Under the pieces are notes generated by a model. The model worked only from the letters and a program-made list of their open reading frames with translations, made no database searches and had not been told where the DNA came from. This document shows, in pieces, positions 1 to 7,792 of a DNA stretch of 13,609 bases; position 1 is the stretch's first letter, and every line of letters begins with the position of its first letter. This stretch comes from an uncultured Collinsella sp. (GTDB lineage Bacteria; Actinomycetota; Coriobacteriia; Coriobacteriales; Coriobacteriaceae). The DNA lies in the NCBI GenBank assembly GCA_900549535.1, contig UROR01000050.1, forward strand, positions 1-13,609. The letters run 5' to 3'. A program made the translations under genes and the position numbers.

Positions 1-3000
1 AAGGAAGGGCTCGGCCAGCGCGGCAATCTGCTCAATGGGCATGGGCGCCTCAAAGCGTCTGCTCCGACTCAGCGCATCGATCGCAGGTCCGCGCGCCACT
101 CGAATAGCGCTCACCACCAACCGCGCCACAGCGGATGAGGTCCACTTAAGTCCCAGATAGCGGTGCTTGAAGAAGCCCCCATAGAAACTGTAGTTGAAGA
201 AATCCATCAGGTCCGGCACCACCGCTTCCGCGCCCTCGCGCTCCAGCAGCTCCACCAGGTGGTTGTTGGCCACAGGCATGTACTTGACCAGAATTTCCCC
301 CACCACGCCCACGCGCGGCTTGGCGCCCTCGCCCACAAGCGGCATGGTGTCGAACGCGCGGATGGCTTCGCGGCACAGCTTGGTGTAGTTATGCCTGTTG
401 AACTTGGGCGCCAGCTTGCGAGCGCGCGCCATGTACTCCTCGTAGAGTGCGTTGGCAGCGCCGGGAGTGGCCTCGTACGGACGGCAACGATAGAGCATCT
501 GCATCATCACGTCGCCAAAGAGCACCGCGTAGACCGCCTGCTTGAGCAGCGCCGGCGTAATCTTAAAGCCGGGGTTGTCCTCGCCGAGCGCCACAGCAGA
601 AAGCGAGATCACCGGGATCTCGGGGTGGCCACTCTCGCGCAGGGCCTTGCGGATAAGTGCGATGTAGTTGGTGGCACGGCAGCCGCCGCCGGTCTGGCTG
701 ATAACCACGGCCGTCTTGGACAGGTCGTACCGACCGCTCTCGATGGCCTCCATGATCTGGCCCGTTACCAGGATCGACGGATAGCAGATGTCATTGTTCA
801 CATAGCGCAGACCGGCCTCGACGGCGTCGTGGTCGGTCGAGGGCAGCAGCTCCAGGTTGTAGCCGGCGCCGCGGAACACCTCTTTGACCAGGTCAAAGTG
901 GATCGGTGCCATCTGCGGGCACAGGATGGTGTAGCCCTCGTCGCGCATCTGTTCGGTAAAGGGCACCTTGGGCCACGCGGTCGAAGCACTCTCGCGCTGC
1001 GCCTCAAACGTGTACTTGCGGCTCGCGAACGCGGGGGCATCCGTGGAGGGTGCCACCGGCGCGGCATCGCCCTGCTCGTAGGCCTCGCCCGCGGCCGTGG
1101 CCTCGGCCAAGCGCTCGGCCTCCTGGTCCTTGAGCGCGGCCATGAGCGAGCGGATGCGGATGCGCGCGGCGCCCAGGTTGGACACCTCGTCGATCTTGAG
1201 CACGGTGTAGATCTTGCCGCTGGCTTCCAGAATCTCCTGCACTTGGTCGGTGGTCAGGGCATCAAGGCCGCAGCCGAAGGAGTTGAGCTGGATCAGGTCC
1301 AGGTCGTTGCGCATCGTCACAAAACGGGCGACGGCGTACAGGCGGCTGTGGTACATCCACTGGTCGACCACGCGGATGGGGCGCTCGGGCTTTACCAGAT
1401 GCGCGAGCGAATCCTCGGTAAAGACCGCAAAGCCAAAGCTCGAGATAAGCTCGGGCAGGGCATGGTTGATCTCGGGGTCGTTATGGTAGGGACGACCGGC
1501 GAGCACGATGCCGTGACCGCCGTGGTCCTCGACCCACTTAAGAGCCTCCTCGCCCATAGTCTGGATGTCCTCGTGGAAACGCGCATCGGCCTCAAAGGCA
1601 GCGTTGACGGCGGCATCGACCTCGGAGCGCGTGATCTTGGATCCACGCACGCGACCGCGACCGGCTTGCGCATCGGCCACACGGTCGACGGCGAGCACCT
1701 GGTACAGACGGCGCTTGAGCTCGGTTTTATCGTGATAGGGCACAAACGGGTACAGGAACTCGATGTTCTGCTCGCGAATCTCGTCGATATTGAGCGCCAG
1801 CGCCGTGGGGTAACTCATGACGATGGGGCAGTTATAGCAGTTGCCAGCCGTCGGATCCTCCTTGCGCTCCCAGCGCACGCACGGCATCCAGATGAAGTCG
1901 ACATCGCGGTCGATGAGGTTCATCACGTGGCCGTGGCTCATCTTGGCCGGATAGCACACGCTCTCGGACGGCATAGACTCGATGCCCGCCTGGTAGGTCT
2001 TTTTGCTCGACTGGTCGGACAGCTGCACGCTAAAGCCCAGGCGCGTAAAGAACGCATGCCAGAAGGGGTAGTTCTCGTACATATTCAGCACACGCGGGAT
2101 GCCGAGCCCACCGCGCGGCGCAGCCTCGGCTGCAAGCGGCGGATAGCGGAACAGCCGCTCGCGCTTGTAGGCGAAAAGGTCCGCGCCCTTTTCGTGCGCA
2201 TCCGTATTGCCCGCGCCCTTCTCGCAGCGGTTGCCGGTGATGAAGCGCCTGCCGCCGCCAAAGTCGTTGACGGTGAGCTGGCAGTTGTTTGAGCAACGGC
2301 CGCAGCGAACATGCTTTTGCGTCACGGTGAGGTGCGCGATATCCTCGGCCGAAAGGATGGTCGAGGTGCCGTCGGCGCCGGCGCGATCGCGGGCGAGCAA
2401 GGCCGCACCGTAAGCGCCCATGCAGCCAGCGATGTCGGGACGCACGGCATGAACACCGGTGAGCTGCTCAAACGCGCGCAGCGTGGCGTCGGACATAAAG
2501 GTGCCGCCCTGGACGATCACCTGGCTGCCGATCTCCTTGGGATCGCGCAGCTTAATGACCTTGAACAGGGCGTTTTTGATGACAGAGTAGGACAGGCCGG
2601 CCGCGATGTCGCCCACCGTGGCGCCTTCCTTTTGCGCCTGCTTGACGCGCGAGTTCATAAAGACGGTGCAGCGGCTGCCCAGGTCGACGGGGGCCTTGGC
2701 GTGGATGGCGGCGTCGGCAAATGCGCGCACGTCCATGTTCATAGACACGGCGAAACTCTCGATAAAGCTGCCGCAGCCCGACGAGCAGGCCTCGTTGAGC
2801 ATGATGTGTTCGATCACGCCGTCCTTGACGCGCAGGCACTTCATGTCCTGGCCGCCAATATCCAGGATAAACTCGACGCCGGGCAGGAACGCCTTGGCGC
2901 CGCGCAGGTGCGCGACGGTCTCGATCTCGCCGGAGTCGGCCTTGAGGGCCTCGATGAGCAGAGCCTCGCCATAACCGGTGGTGGTCACGTGGCCGATGGT

Positions 3001-4368
3001 GCAGCCGGCGGGAATGTGGTTGTAGAAATCGGCCATGATGACCTTGGCCGTGCCCAGGATGTCACCGTTGTTGTTGCCGTACCAGGTGTGCAGCAGCTGG
3101 CCGTCCTCGCCCACGAGCGCGGCCTTCATGGTGGTGGAGCCGGCATCGATGCCGATGAACACGCGGCCGGTGTAGCCGTCGAGCTTGCCCTTGGGGACAA
3201 CTTCGGTGTCGTGGCGGCTCTTGAACTCGGCAAAGTCCTCGTCGGTGGCAAAGAGCGGATCCAGACGCTCGACCTCGGCACCCTGCGTGTCACCCAGGGC
3301 ATCGATGGCCTCGATGAGCTGCGGGAACGTGCTGAGCTTGTTGGACTCGTGCGCCATGGCGGCGCCGCTCGCCACAAACAGGTGGGCGTTTTGGGGCACG
3401 ATGCGGTGTTCCTCGTCCAGGTTGAGCGTGAGGTAGAAGCGGTGACGCAGCTCGGAGAGGTACTGCAGCGGGCCGCCCAGGAAGGCGACGTTGCCGCGAA
3501 TGGGACGGCCGCACGCCAGGCCCGAGATGGTCTGGGTCACGACGGCCTGGAAGATGGACGCGGCGACGTCCTCGGGGCGGGCGCCCTCGTTGAGCAGCGG
3601 CTGGACGTCGGTCTTGGCAAAGACGCCGCAGCGGCTGGCAATGGGATAGATAGTGGTGGCGTTGGCCGCGAGCTCGTTGAGGCCGCTCGCGTCGGTGTGC
3701 AGTAGGGTTGCCATCTGGTCGATGAACGCACCCGTGCCGCCAGCGCAGGTGCCGTTCATGCGCTGCTCGATGCCGTTGTCGAAGTAGATGATCTTGGCGT
3801 CCTCGCCGCCCAGCTCGATGGCGACATCGGTGGCCGGAATGAGGGTCTCGACGGCACGCTTGCTGGCGATGACCTCCTGGACAAACTCCAGGTCGAGCCA
3901 CTGGGACAGCAGCAGGCCGCCCGAGCCGGTGATGGCGCAGGTCATCTGGGCCGTCGGCAGCACGGTCGCAGCGCCCTCGAACAGGTCGCGGGCGCAGGCA
4001 CGGACGTCAGTGTGGTGACGCTGGTACTTGGCGTAGACGATCTGGTTATCATCGTTGAGCACGGCGAGCTTGACGGTGGTGGAGCCCACGTCGATGCCCA
4101 AGTGCAGGTTGCCACGAGCGGCCTCAGGGTTGAAGATCGCGCCTTCGGGGGCCTGAGCGGTGGTGACAGCTACGGACTCGGTGGCGTTGGACGTGGCTGC
4201 GTCGGCGGCGAGCGTCTCCCCTGCCGCATTCTTGGCCTCGGCAACCGCCTCGGCGACTTTCTCGGCAGCAGCAGTCGCGGCCTTCTGCGCAACGTCCACC
4301 ACGGCAGGCGCGGCCTCGCGCGCGGCAGCGACCATGCGGTCCTTGATGCCTTCGACGAGTTTGCTCAT
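1..4368 (-). CDS. Fused acyl-CoA dehydratase activase / HgdB-like protein (partial, C-terminus beyond left edge)
   Basis: About 1,456 codons are visible and the frame is still open at base 1. Starting at the ATG at 4368-4366 (ribosome site GAGGAG, six bases upstream) the protein has an alanine-rich charged leader of about 80 residues. A first ASKHA ATPase module follows (GIDVGSTT, 91-98) with the activase cluster cysteines in NGTCAGGTG (C208) and IASRCGVF (C247). A second ATPase module has GIDAGSTT (from 406), NEACSSGCG (C528) and LGSRCTVF (C567). Next come a C-x2-C-x3-C set (C689, C692, C696) plus C715, a DUF2229-like part with MPCVRW (C830) and NCYNC (C844, C847), and an HgdB-like part with QTGGGCRATN (C1230). 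Family members of the HgdC type use ATP hydrolysis at a shared [4Fe-4S] cluster to push a low-potential electron into a dehydratase or double-cubane partner. Here both roles may sit in one cytoplasmic chain. The physiological substrate is unknown. The gene is second in an operon behind a TetR gene. Confidence 0.9.
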   Translation of the reverse strand, partial: MSKLVEGIKDRMVAAAREAAPAVVDVAQKAATAAAEKVAEAVAEAKNAAGETLAADAATSNATESVAVTTAQAPEGAIFNPEAARGNLHLGIDVGSTTVKLAVLNDDNQIVYAKYQRHHTDVRACARDLFEGAATVLPTAQMTCAITGSGGLLLSQWLDLEFVQEVIASKRAVETLIPATDVAIELGGEDAKIIYFDNGIEQRMNGTCAGGTGAFIDQMATLLHTDASGLNELAANATTIYPIASRCGVFAKTDVQPLLNEGARPEDVAASIFQAVVTQTISGLACGRPIRGNVAFLGGPLQYLSELRHRFYLTLNLDEEHRIVPQNAHLFVASGAAMAHESNKLSTFPQLIEAIDALGDTQGAEVERLDPLFATDEDFAEFKSRHDTEVVPKGKLDGYTGRVFIGIDAGSTTMKAALVGEDGQLLHTWYGNNNGDILGTAKVIMADFYNHIPAGCTIGHVTTTGYGEALLIEALKADSGEIETVAHLRGAKAFLPGVEFILDIGGQDMKCLRVKDGVIEHIMLNEACSSGCGSFIESFAVSMNMDVRAFADAAIHAKAPVDLGSRCTVFMNSRVKQAQKEGATVGDIAAGLSYSVIKNALFKVIKLRDPKEIGSQVIVQGGTFMSDATLRAFEQLTGVHAVRPDIAGCMGAYGAALLARDRAGADGTSTILSAEDIAHLTVTQKHVRCGRCSNNCQLTVNDFGGGRRFITGNRCEKGAGNTDAHEKGADLFAYKRERLFRYPPLAAEAAPRGGLGIPRVLNMYENYPFWHAFFTRLGFSVQLSDQSSKKTYQAGIESMPSESVCYPAKMSHGHVMNLIDRDVDFIWMPCVRWERKEDPTAGNCYNCPIVMSYPTALALNIDEIREQNIEFLYPFVPYHDKTELKRRLYQVLAVDRVADAQAGRGRVRGSKITRSEVDAAVNAAFEADARFHEDIQTMGEEALKWVEDHGGHGIVLAGRPYHNDPEINHALPELISSFGFAVFTEDSLAHLVKPERPIRVVDQWMYHSRLYAVARFVTMRNDLDLIQLNSFGCGLDALTTDQVQEILEASGKIYTVLKIDEVSNLGAARIRIRSLMAALKDQEAERLAEATAAGEAYEQGDAAPVAPSTDAPAFASRKYTFEAQRESASTAWPKVPFTEQMRDEGYTILCPQMAPIHFDLVKEVFRGAGYNLELLPSTDHDAVEAGLRYVNNDICYPSILVTGQIMEAIESGRYDLSKTAVVISQTGGGCRATNYIALIRKALRESGHPEIPVISLSAVALGEDNPGFKITPALLKQAVYAVLFGDVMMQMLYRCRPYEATPGAANALYEEYMARARKLAPKFNRHNYTKLCREAIRAFDTMPLVGEGAKPRVGVVGEILVKYMPVANNHLVELLEREGAEAVVPDLMDFFNYSFYGGFFKHRYLGLKWTSSAVARLVVSAIRVARGPAIDALSRSRRFEAPMPIEQIAALAEPFL

Positions 4369-4380
4369 CTGTTTCTCCTC

Positions 4381-5091
4381 TTAGTAGTTGGACTCGACGG
4401 CTGCGGCGGTGTCGACCGCGTCCTCGAGCTGCAGATTCAATAGCTTCATACCGTATTCCGGCACGTTGATATCGATGGGTTGGCCATACAGGTCGCCGGG
4501 GCGCACAAAGGCGATAACCGTCATAATGCGCGCCATGGTCTCGGACGATTCGGTGAGCCCACGCTCAAACCAGCGCTGAATCAGACCGACCTCGGCACTC
4601 ACGACATAGGTAACGTAGTAGTCAAAGAAGGTGCCCAGTGCCAGGCCCAAGATGCCCGTCTGTGCACGCGGCACCACGGCCTCGCGTGCGGTATCGATGA
4701 TCTTTTTAATAAAGGCGGGGTCGCCGCCCGGGCCCAGTAGGGCCCCGATAAGGTCGCGATTAGCCGCAAGATAGCGAAGCAGCTCAACCGAACCGGGTGC
4801 CGGCTCGAGCTCGTCGATGTTGCGGTAAAGATCGGGTAATTGAGCTGCGGTGATAAGCTCCACCCGCTCGCGAATCTCGGCAAGCAGGCCGTCCTCGATC
4901 TGGCTGATAAAGTCGGGGATATCGCGGTAGTGCGAATAGAACGTTCGACGCGTAAGACCGGCGCGCTCGGTGAGCGACGCGACGTTAATGCGCGAAAGGT
5001 CGCCGCTTTCGGCAAGCTCGCTGGCAAGCGCCTGGCGAAGGGCACGCTGCGAGCGAAGGGACCGGCGATCGCATTTCTCGAGCTGGGACAA
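4381..5091 (-). CDS. TetR/AcrR-family transcriptional regulator
   Basis: A 236-residue protein with an N-terminal TetR helix-turn-helix at about residues 36-58 (INVASLTERAGLTRRTFYSHY), a classic match for the family. The remaining 170 or so residues are helical and should form the ligand-binding and dimer domain; the ligand is not predictable from sequence. The start is TTG at 5091-5089: an in-frame TAA lies at 5106-5104, no ATG fits, and GGAGG sits four bases before the TTG. The stop codon is followed after 12 bases by the start of the giant activase gene, whose ribosome site fills that gap, so the two are almost certainly co-transcribed. Palindromes directly upstream suggest that it regulates its own operon. 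Length is slightly above the usual 190-220 residues for TetR proteins. Confidence 0.93.
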   Translation of the reverse strand: MSQLEKCDRRSLRSQRALRQALASELAESGDLSRINVASLTERAGLTRRTFYSHYRDIPDFISQIEDGLLAEIRERVELITAAQLPDLYRNIDELEPAPGSVELLRYLAANRDLIGALLGPGGDPAFIKKIIDTAREAVVPRAQTGILGLALGTFFDYYVTYVVSAEVGLIQRWFERGLTESSETMARIMTVIAFVRPGDLYGQPIDINVPEYGMKLLNLQLEDAVDTAAAVESNY

Positions 5092-5115
5092 GCGTCCTCC
5101 TTGTTACTCAACCTG

Positions 5116-5129
5116 TGTGCTATTGCACA
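5116..5129. promoter_or_regulatory. Putative TetR operator 2 (imperfect palindrome)
   Basis: TGTGC-TATT-GCACA is a palindrome with 5-base arms and a 4-base centre. The nonamer TATTGCACA occurs here (5121-5129) and again at 5140-5148, 19 bases away, which is close to two helical turns. The shared GCACA/TGTGC half-sites make a two-site operator plausible, the second site falling between the likely promoter and the TetR start codon. Confidence 0.45.
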
Positions 5130-5142
5130 GTGCGAGTATTAT

Positions 5143-5157
5143 TGCACACCGTGTGCA
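5143..5157. promoter_or_regulatory. Putative TetR operator 1 (perfect palindrome)
   Basis: TGCACAC-C-GTGTGCA is a perfect palindrome with 7-base arms around one central base. It lies about 52 bases upstream of the TTG start of the TetR gene. A possible leftward -10 box (TAATAC, complement of 5136-5141) begins one base from it, so bound protein would block the promoter. No good -35 box is evident. The assignment to this TetR protein rests on position and symmetry only. Confidence 0.55.
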
Positions 5158-5245
5158 TCAACACGTAAAGGCAATATTTAGAATGCAACAAGGGGGCTGC
5201 CTCTTTGTCACTTTCAGCCTTGCCGGTGTAGCCCACCTACATTTT

Positions 5246-5428
5246 TCGAGTTATTCGGCCTCACTGCCAATCCTCCGTGAATGTCATACGGAATGCTCGA
5301 GCGGCTTTGTTTTTATTTGGGCGTTTATTCGCTCACTTTTCACAGAATCGAACACCGTAAAGGACGCAGACGGTTCGAAGAAGGCCTTTCTCGTCAGTGA
5401 GCACCCTCGGAAAGGCCGAATAACTCGA
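5246..5428 (+). repeat. 183-base segment bounded by perfect 15-base inverted repeats
   Basis: TCGAGTTATTCGGCC at 5246-5260 is the exact reverse complement of 5414-5428, with 153 bases between them. On the rightward strand the second arm is followed by five T bases (5429-5433), so a transcript could end there after closing a long stem. Inside are TCACTG (5261-5266), complementary to CAGTGA at 5395-5400, and GAGCG (5299-5303), complementary to CGCTC at 5330-5334. It could be a structured small RNA with a long closing stem, or a miniature mobile element with terminal inverted repeats. Both flanks are T-rich, but I see no clear target duplication. Confidence 0.5.
5383..5417 (+). repeat. Hairpin competing with the 15-base closing stem
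   Basis: GGCCTTTC (5383-5390) pairs perfectly with GAAAGGCC (5410-5417) across a 19-base loop. The last four bases, GGCC at 5414-5417, are also the first four bases of the right 15-base arm, so the two pairings compete for them. Such overlap is typical of attenuators and other switching RNAs, but it can also arise by chance; function is not shown. Confidence 0.4.
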
Positions 5429-5529
5429 TTTTTGCTGGTGGCGCAAACGGTGTTGCCAAAAAACCGGCCCTGCTCTCCCGCAACGCGGCAAATTGACTAT
5501 CTCAATGTCGTAGCGAGTTGTGACTTGGT

Positions 5530-5543
5530 CCCGTTAATGGGAC
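5530..5543 (+). promoter_or_regulatory. Conserved leader motif upstream of gene A
   Basis: CCCGTTAATGGGAC is found here and, base for base, at 8452-8465 upstream of paralogue B. In both places exactly 55 bases separate it from the start codon. In this copy the flanking base makes it a palindrome, GTCCC-GTTAAT-GGGAC. It could be an operator, part of a promoter, or the 5' end of the messenger folding into a short hairpin. Most of the following leader has diverged, except GATCGA 19 bases before the ATG and GGAGG. Confidence 0.6.
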
Positions 5544-5586
5544 TAGCAATCGCCGCGTCCGTTTCATCATGCCGGTAATGATCGAT

Positions 5587-5593
5587 AAGGAGG
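5587..5593 (+). promoter_or_regulatory. Ribosome binding site of gene A
   Basis: AAGGAGG lies five bases before the ATG at 5599. It decides the start: the frame is open further upstream to ATG codons at 5569 and 5578, but neither has such a site, and paralogue B has GGAGG at the same distance from its own aligned start. Confidence 0.85.
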
Positions 5594-5598
5594 CCGAC

Positions 5599-7722
5599 AT
5601 GAACAATCAGGCAAGCAATGGCATCACCGATGCCGGCAAAGACCTCGTCCTCAGCTGCATCAAAAGCCAAGAGCTGCGAGACCACATGTGCAAATACTTA
5701 TACTGGCCGGCGCCAATCATCGCCGGCTCTCTTAAGACGCTTGATGAAAAGCGCACCATGCTCGAGCAACTTCGCGAAGAGGTTACATCGGAGCTCATCG
5801 AAGATATCGATTCGCATCTCGCCCAGCTCAACAGCGCACTCGACATGCTCAACAACATCGAGCGCGACCGTGGAATCCTCCTGCTATACGTCATGTTCTA
5901 CAACGAGGAGGAGCATGACGCCGACGCCCTTGACGGCCCCTTCCCTATCGCATCGTGGGGCGCCGCGCAAACGCTCATGAAGCGCTACATCGAAGAGTAT
6001 CCTGACGACGACTGGTCCGAATCGTACTGGAAGATTAATCTCTACACCTCGGAAGACCTGCACGAGCATCAAACGGCGCAGCCCTCTCTGTCGCTTGCGG
6101 CAACCAAGGACGGCGAGCTCATATTCCTCCGCGATCTGCGCAATCACCGCACTCGCAAATCGCATGTCGAAAGCGTCTGGCGAAACGATAGCAGGCGGTT
6201 CTGCGCGAACAACGAGCCCATCTACACGCCGTGGGTACCGGGCGACATCATCAAGATCGACGGTCGCCCCTTCGACCACGGGCCTCGCTTTGCCATTGTG
6301 CTCGAAAACGACTATGAGCACACGCTCCGTGGACAAATCTGGTGTGCAGGGCCTAGCAGAGATCACGACGTTAAGGAGGGTTCGCTTTCATCCGGCACCT
6401 ATAGCAACAGTCTCTTGGACCCCTTCATCCCCTCTGCCCTCTACACCGGCGAGCGCTACACCGGCGACCTGCCGAACGACTGCGCCTTTATGATCGAACT
6501 TTCGCAGAAGCTGCACGACAACCCTGGCTACGGCAAGCAGTGGTCCGAAGGCTCGGTCGGGCACGATTGCCTGCAGCCGCACCGCAAGCCTACCAGCCAA
6601 AGCGAGCTGGATATTCGTCCGGACATCTTTGAGTTTTTGGACTCGCGCAGCATTAAGGAGCATCTTCAACGAATCAACTACGTGCTCACCACGCCCGTAG
6701 CGGCTTTTATCGTCGACCGCTCGCATAAAGCGACATTGCAGCAAAAGCTTGAAGGCTGGCAAAAGATCGTCGACACCATGCCCAATTGCACTATGAGCCG
6801 CAGAAATGACACGGTCAACATCCCGGACTTCCATGCCTTTCTGCGCAATGTCATCAAGCAGGAGCAAAGAAAGCTCGCGCATTTTAAAAGGACGGACGGC
6901 CATTGCCTGTATTTCTTTGAGGACTACTCATGGGACCGGCGCGACCAATACGACCTTCTTTACGGCCCTTATAGCAGCTATCAAAAGTGCTTCGATGCCA
7001 TCTGGAAAGAACTCGACGGTGACGATCCCAAAGAGATCAGAATCACTCGCCGCCCTATCGACCCGGACGAAGATCACTATGTCGATGACATGGTCGTGCT
7101 CAATGCGAGTGGCGAGGTGATGTCCTGCGACTACAGGTTCGAGGGTGAGTGGGACGAGGCGGGCACCGCCAGCGATTTCGAGGACATGTGGTTTGATATC
7201 CCAACGCCCTTCCATGCCGGAGACATCGTCTGCAACCTCCAACGCCCCGACAAGCCGATGGTGCTGTTTGACCTGCAAACTTGGAGATCCGAACGAGTCG
7301 ACAAAGAACTGGCATCTTCCGTCTACAAAGAGCGCCTCGTTCGAAAGGCAGACAAGCTATTGCGCTGGCACCGATATGACGGCGACACCAGCGACATGTA
7401 CGCCTACGGGTGCCAAGTCTCATCCGCCTTGCATTTCCCCTTCTACATTGGGGAGCCTGAGGGCTTTCTTTTGGACATCGACTATTACCGCAAGCCGCTC
7501 AAGTCAGAGGAGCGAATCCTTTACGGCGTCAGGGCATATGTCAAAGGCGACCTGGCGGTTGACTCGCTTGCCGCGATGGCCAGCGCATGCGAGCTGCAGG
7601 CGCTGGCGGAGAAAAAGGCCCGCGGCTTCGAGGACGCAGACAGTTGGCTCAAGGACCGCTACCCGGAGCTGTTCAATGCGACGATAGACCCTTTGCTAAA
7701 GGGAGATAGTACCGGTTGCTAG
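5599..7722 (+). CDS. Two-module protein of unknown function (paralogue A)
   Basis: A 707-residue, acidic, apparently cytoplasmic protein without signal peptide or membrane segment. I do not recognise a named family. The N module spans about residues 1-341: a helical start (IKSQELRDHM, SLKTLDEKRTMLEQLR), then DGPFPIASW (112-120), and YTPWVPGDIIKID with the GDII motif from 215. The C module begins at D342 (DIFEFLDSRSIKEHL) and holds MPNC (C397), YGPYSSYQKC (C464), FDIPTPFHAGDIV (PTPF from 535, GDI 541-543) and GDTSDMYAYGC (595-605). It aligns along its whole length with gene B, including identical runs, while gene C matches only the C module and gene D only the N module. A is transcribed alone, faces a convergent macro-domain gene, and carries the same leader motif as B. 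Confidence 0.9.
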   Translation: MNNQASNGITDAGKDLVLSCIKSQELRDHMCKYLYWPAPIIAGSLKTLDEKRTMLEQLREEVTSELIEDIDSHLAQLNSALDMLNNIERDRGILLLYVMFYNEEEHDADALDGPFPIASWGAAQTLMKRYIEEYPDDDWSESYWKINLYTSEDLHEHQTAQPSLSLAATKDGELIFLRDLRNHRTRKSHVESVWRNDSRRFCANNEPIYTPWVPGDIIKIDGRPFDHGPRFAIVLENDYEHTLRGQIWCAGPSRDHDVKEGSLSSGTYSNSLLDPFIPSALYTGERYTGDLPNDCAFMIELSQKLHDNPGYGKQWSEGSVGHDCLQPHRKPTSQSELDIRPDIFEFLDSRSIKEHLQRINYVLTTPVAAFIVDRSHKATLQQKLEGWQKIVDTMPNCTMSRRNDTVNIPDFHAFLRNVIKQEQRKLAHFKRTDGHCLYFFEDYSWDRRDQYDLLYGPYSSYQKCFDAIWKELDGDDPKEIRITRRPIDPDEDHYVDDMVVLNASGEVMSCDYRFEGEWDEAGTASDFEDMWFDIPTPFHAGDIVCNLQRPDKPMVLFDLQTWRSERVDKELASSVYKERLVRKADKLLRWHRYDGDTSDMYAYGCQVSSALHFPFYIGEPEGFLLDIDYYRKPLKSEERILYGVRAYVKGDLAVDSLAAMASACELQALAEKKARGFEDADSWLKDRYPELFNATIDPLLKGDSTGC

Positions 7723-7726
7723 GATT

Positions 7727-7759
7727 AAGGGGGCAACGCCTCAGCGGCGGTGACCCCTT
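7727..7759. terminator. Putative bidirectional terminator between gene A and the macro gene
   Basis: AAGGGG (7727-7732) pairs with CCCCTT (7754-7759), with an inner CGCC/GGCG stem (7737-7740 and 7746-7749). It starts four bases after the stop of gene A and ends 33 bases before the end of the convergent macro gene. Neither strand has a good T-run after the stem, so it is a weak candidate, placed mainly by location. Confidence 0.5.
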
Positions 7760-7792
7760 CTGTTGCACTTTGGTGTGCCGTTTATCGGCACA

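Larger units (their letters stand above)
5158..5529. other. Long non-coding region between the TetR operon and gene A
   Basis: I see no convincing gene here. One rightward frame stays open through it, but its product has no recognisable motif and it begins antisense within the TetR gene. The region is less GC-rich than its surroundings and contains several inverted repeats (described separately). A smaller pair is AACACCGT at 5351-5358 and ACGGTGTT at 5447-5454. TTGACT at 5493-5498 could be a -35 box for gene A, but I find no matching -10 box at the right distance. Confidence 0.6.

Noticed and set aside
163..2292. Rightward open frame of 709 codons
   Set aside because: It is the exact mirror register of the activase gene on the other strand. 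Its product has no domain and no ribosome site, whereas the leftward frame shows a full set of family motifs.
2311..3705. Rightward open frame of 464 codons
   Set aside because: Same explanation: antisense in codon register to the GC-rich activase gene, which suppresses stops on the opposite strand.
5143..5165. Standard -35 box for the TetR operon (TTGATG, complement of 5156-5161)
   Set aside because: The gap to the possible -10 box is only 14 bases, too short for a normal promoter, so it was not listed as a promoter.
5370..5390. GGTTCGAA resembling a tRNA T-loop
   Set aside because: The flanking bases do not form a T-arm stem and no anticodon or acceptor stem can be built around it.
4970..5578. 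Rightward frame of 202 codons through the intergenic region
   Set aside because: It begins antisense to the TetR gene, has no ribosome site, and the part over the intergenic region shows no motif or likely composition.
5569..5598. Upstream ATG codons (5569, 5578) as start of gene A
   Set aside because: No ribosome site at either; AAGGAGG before 5599 and alignment with gene B favour 5599. The matching extension of gene B from 8488 was rejected for the same reasons.
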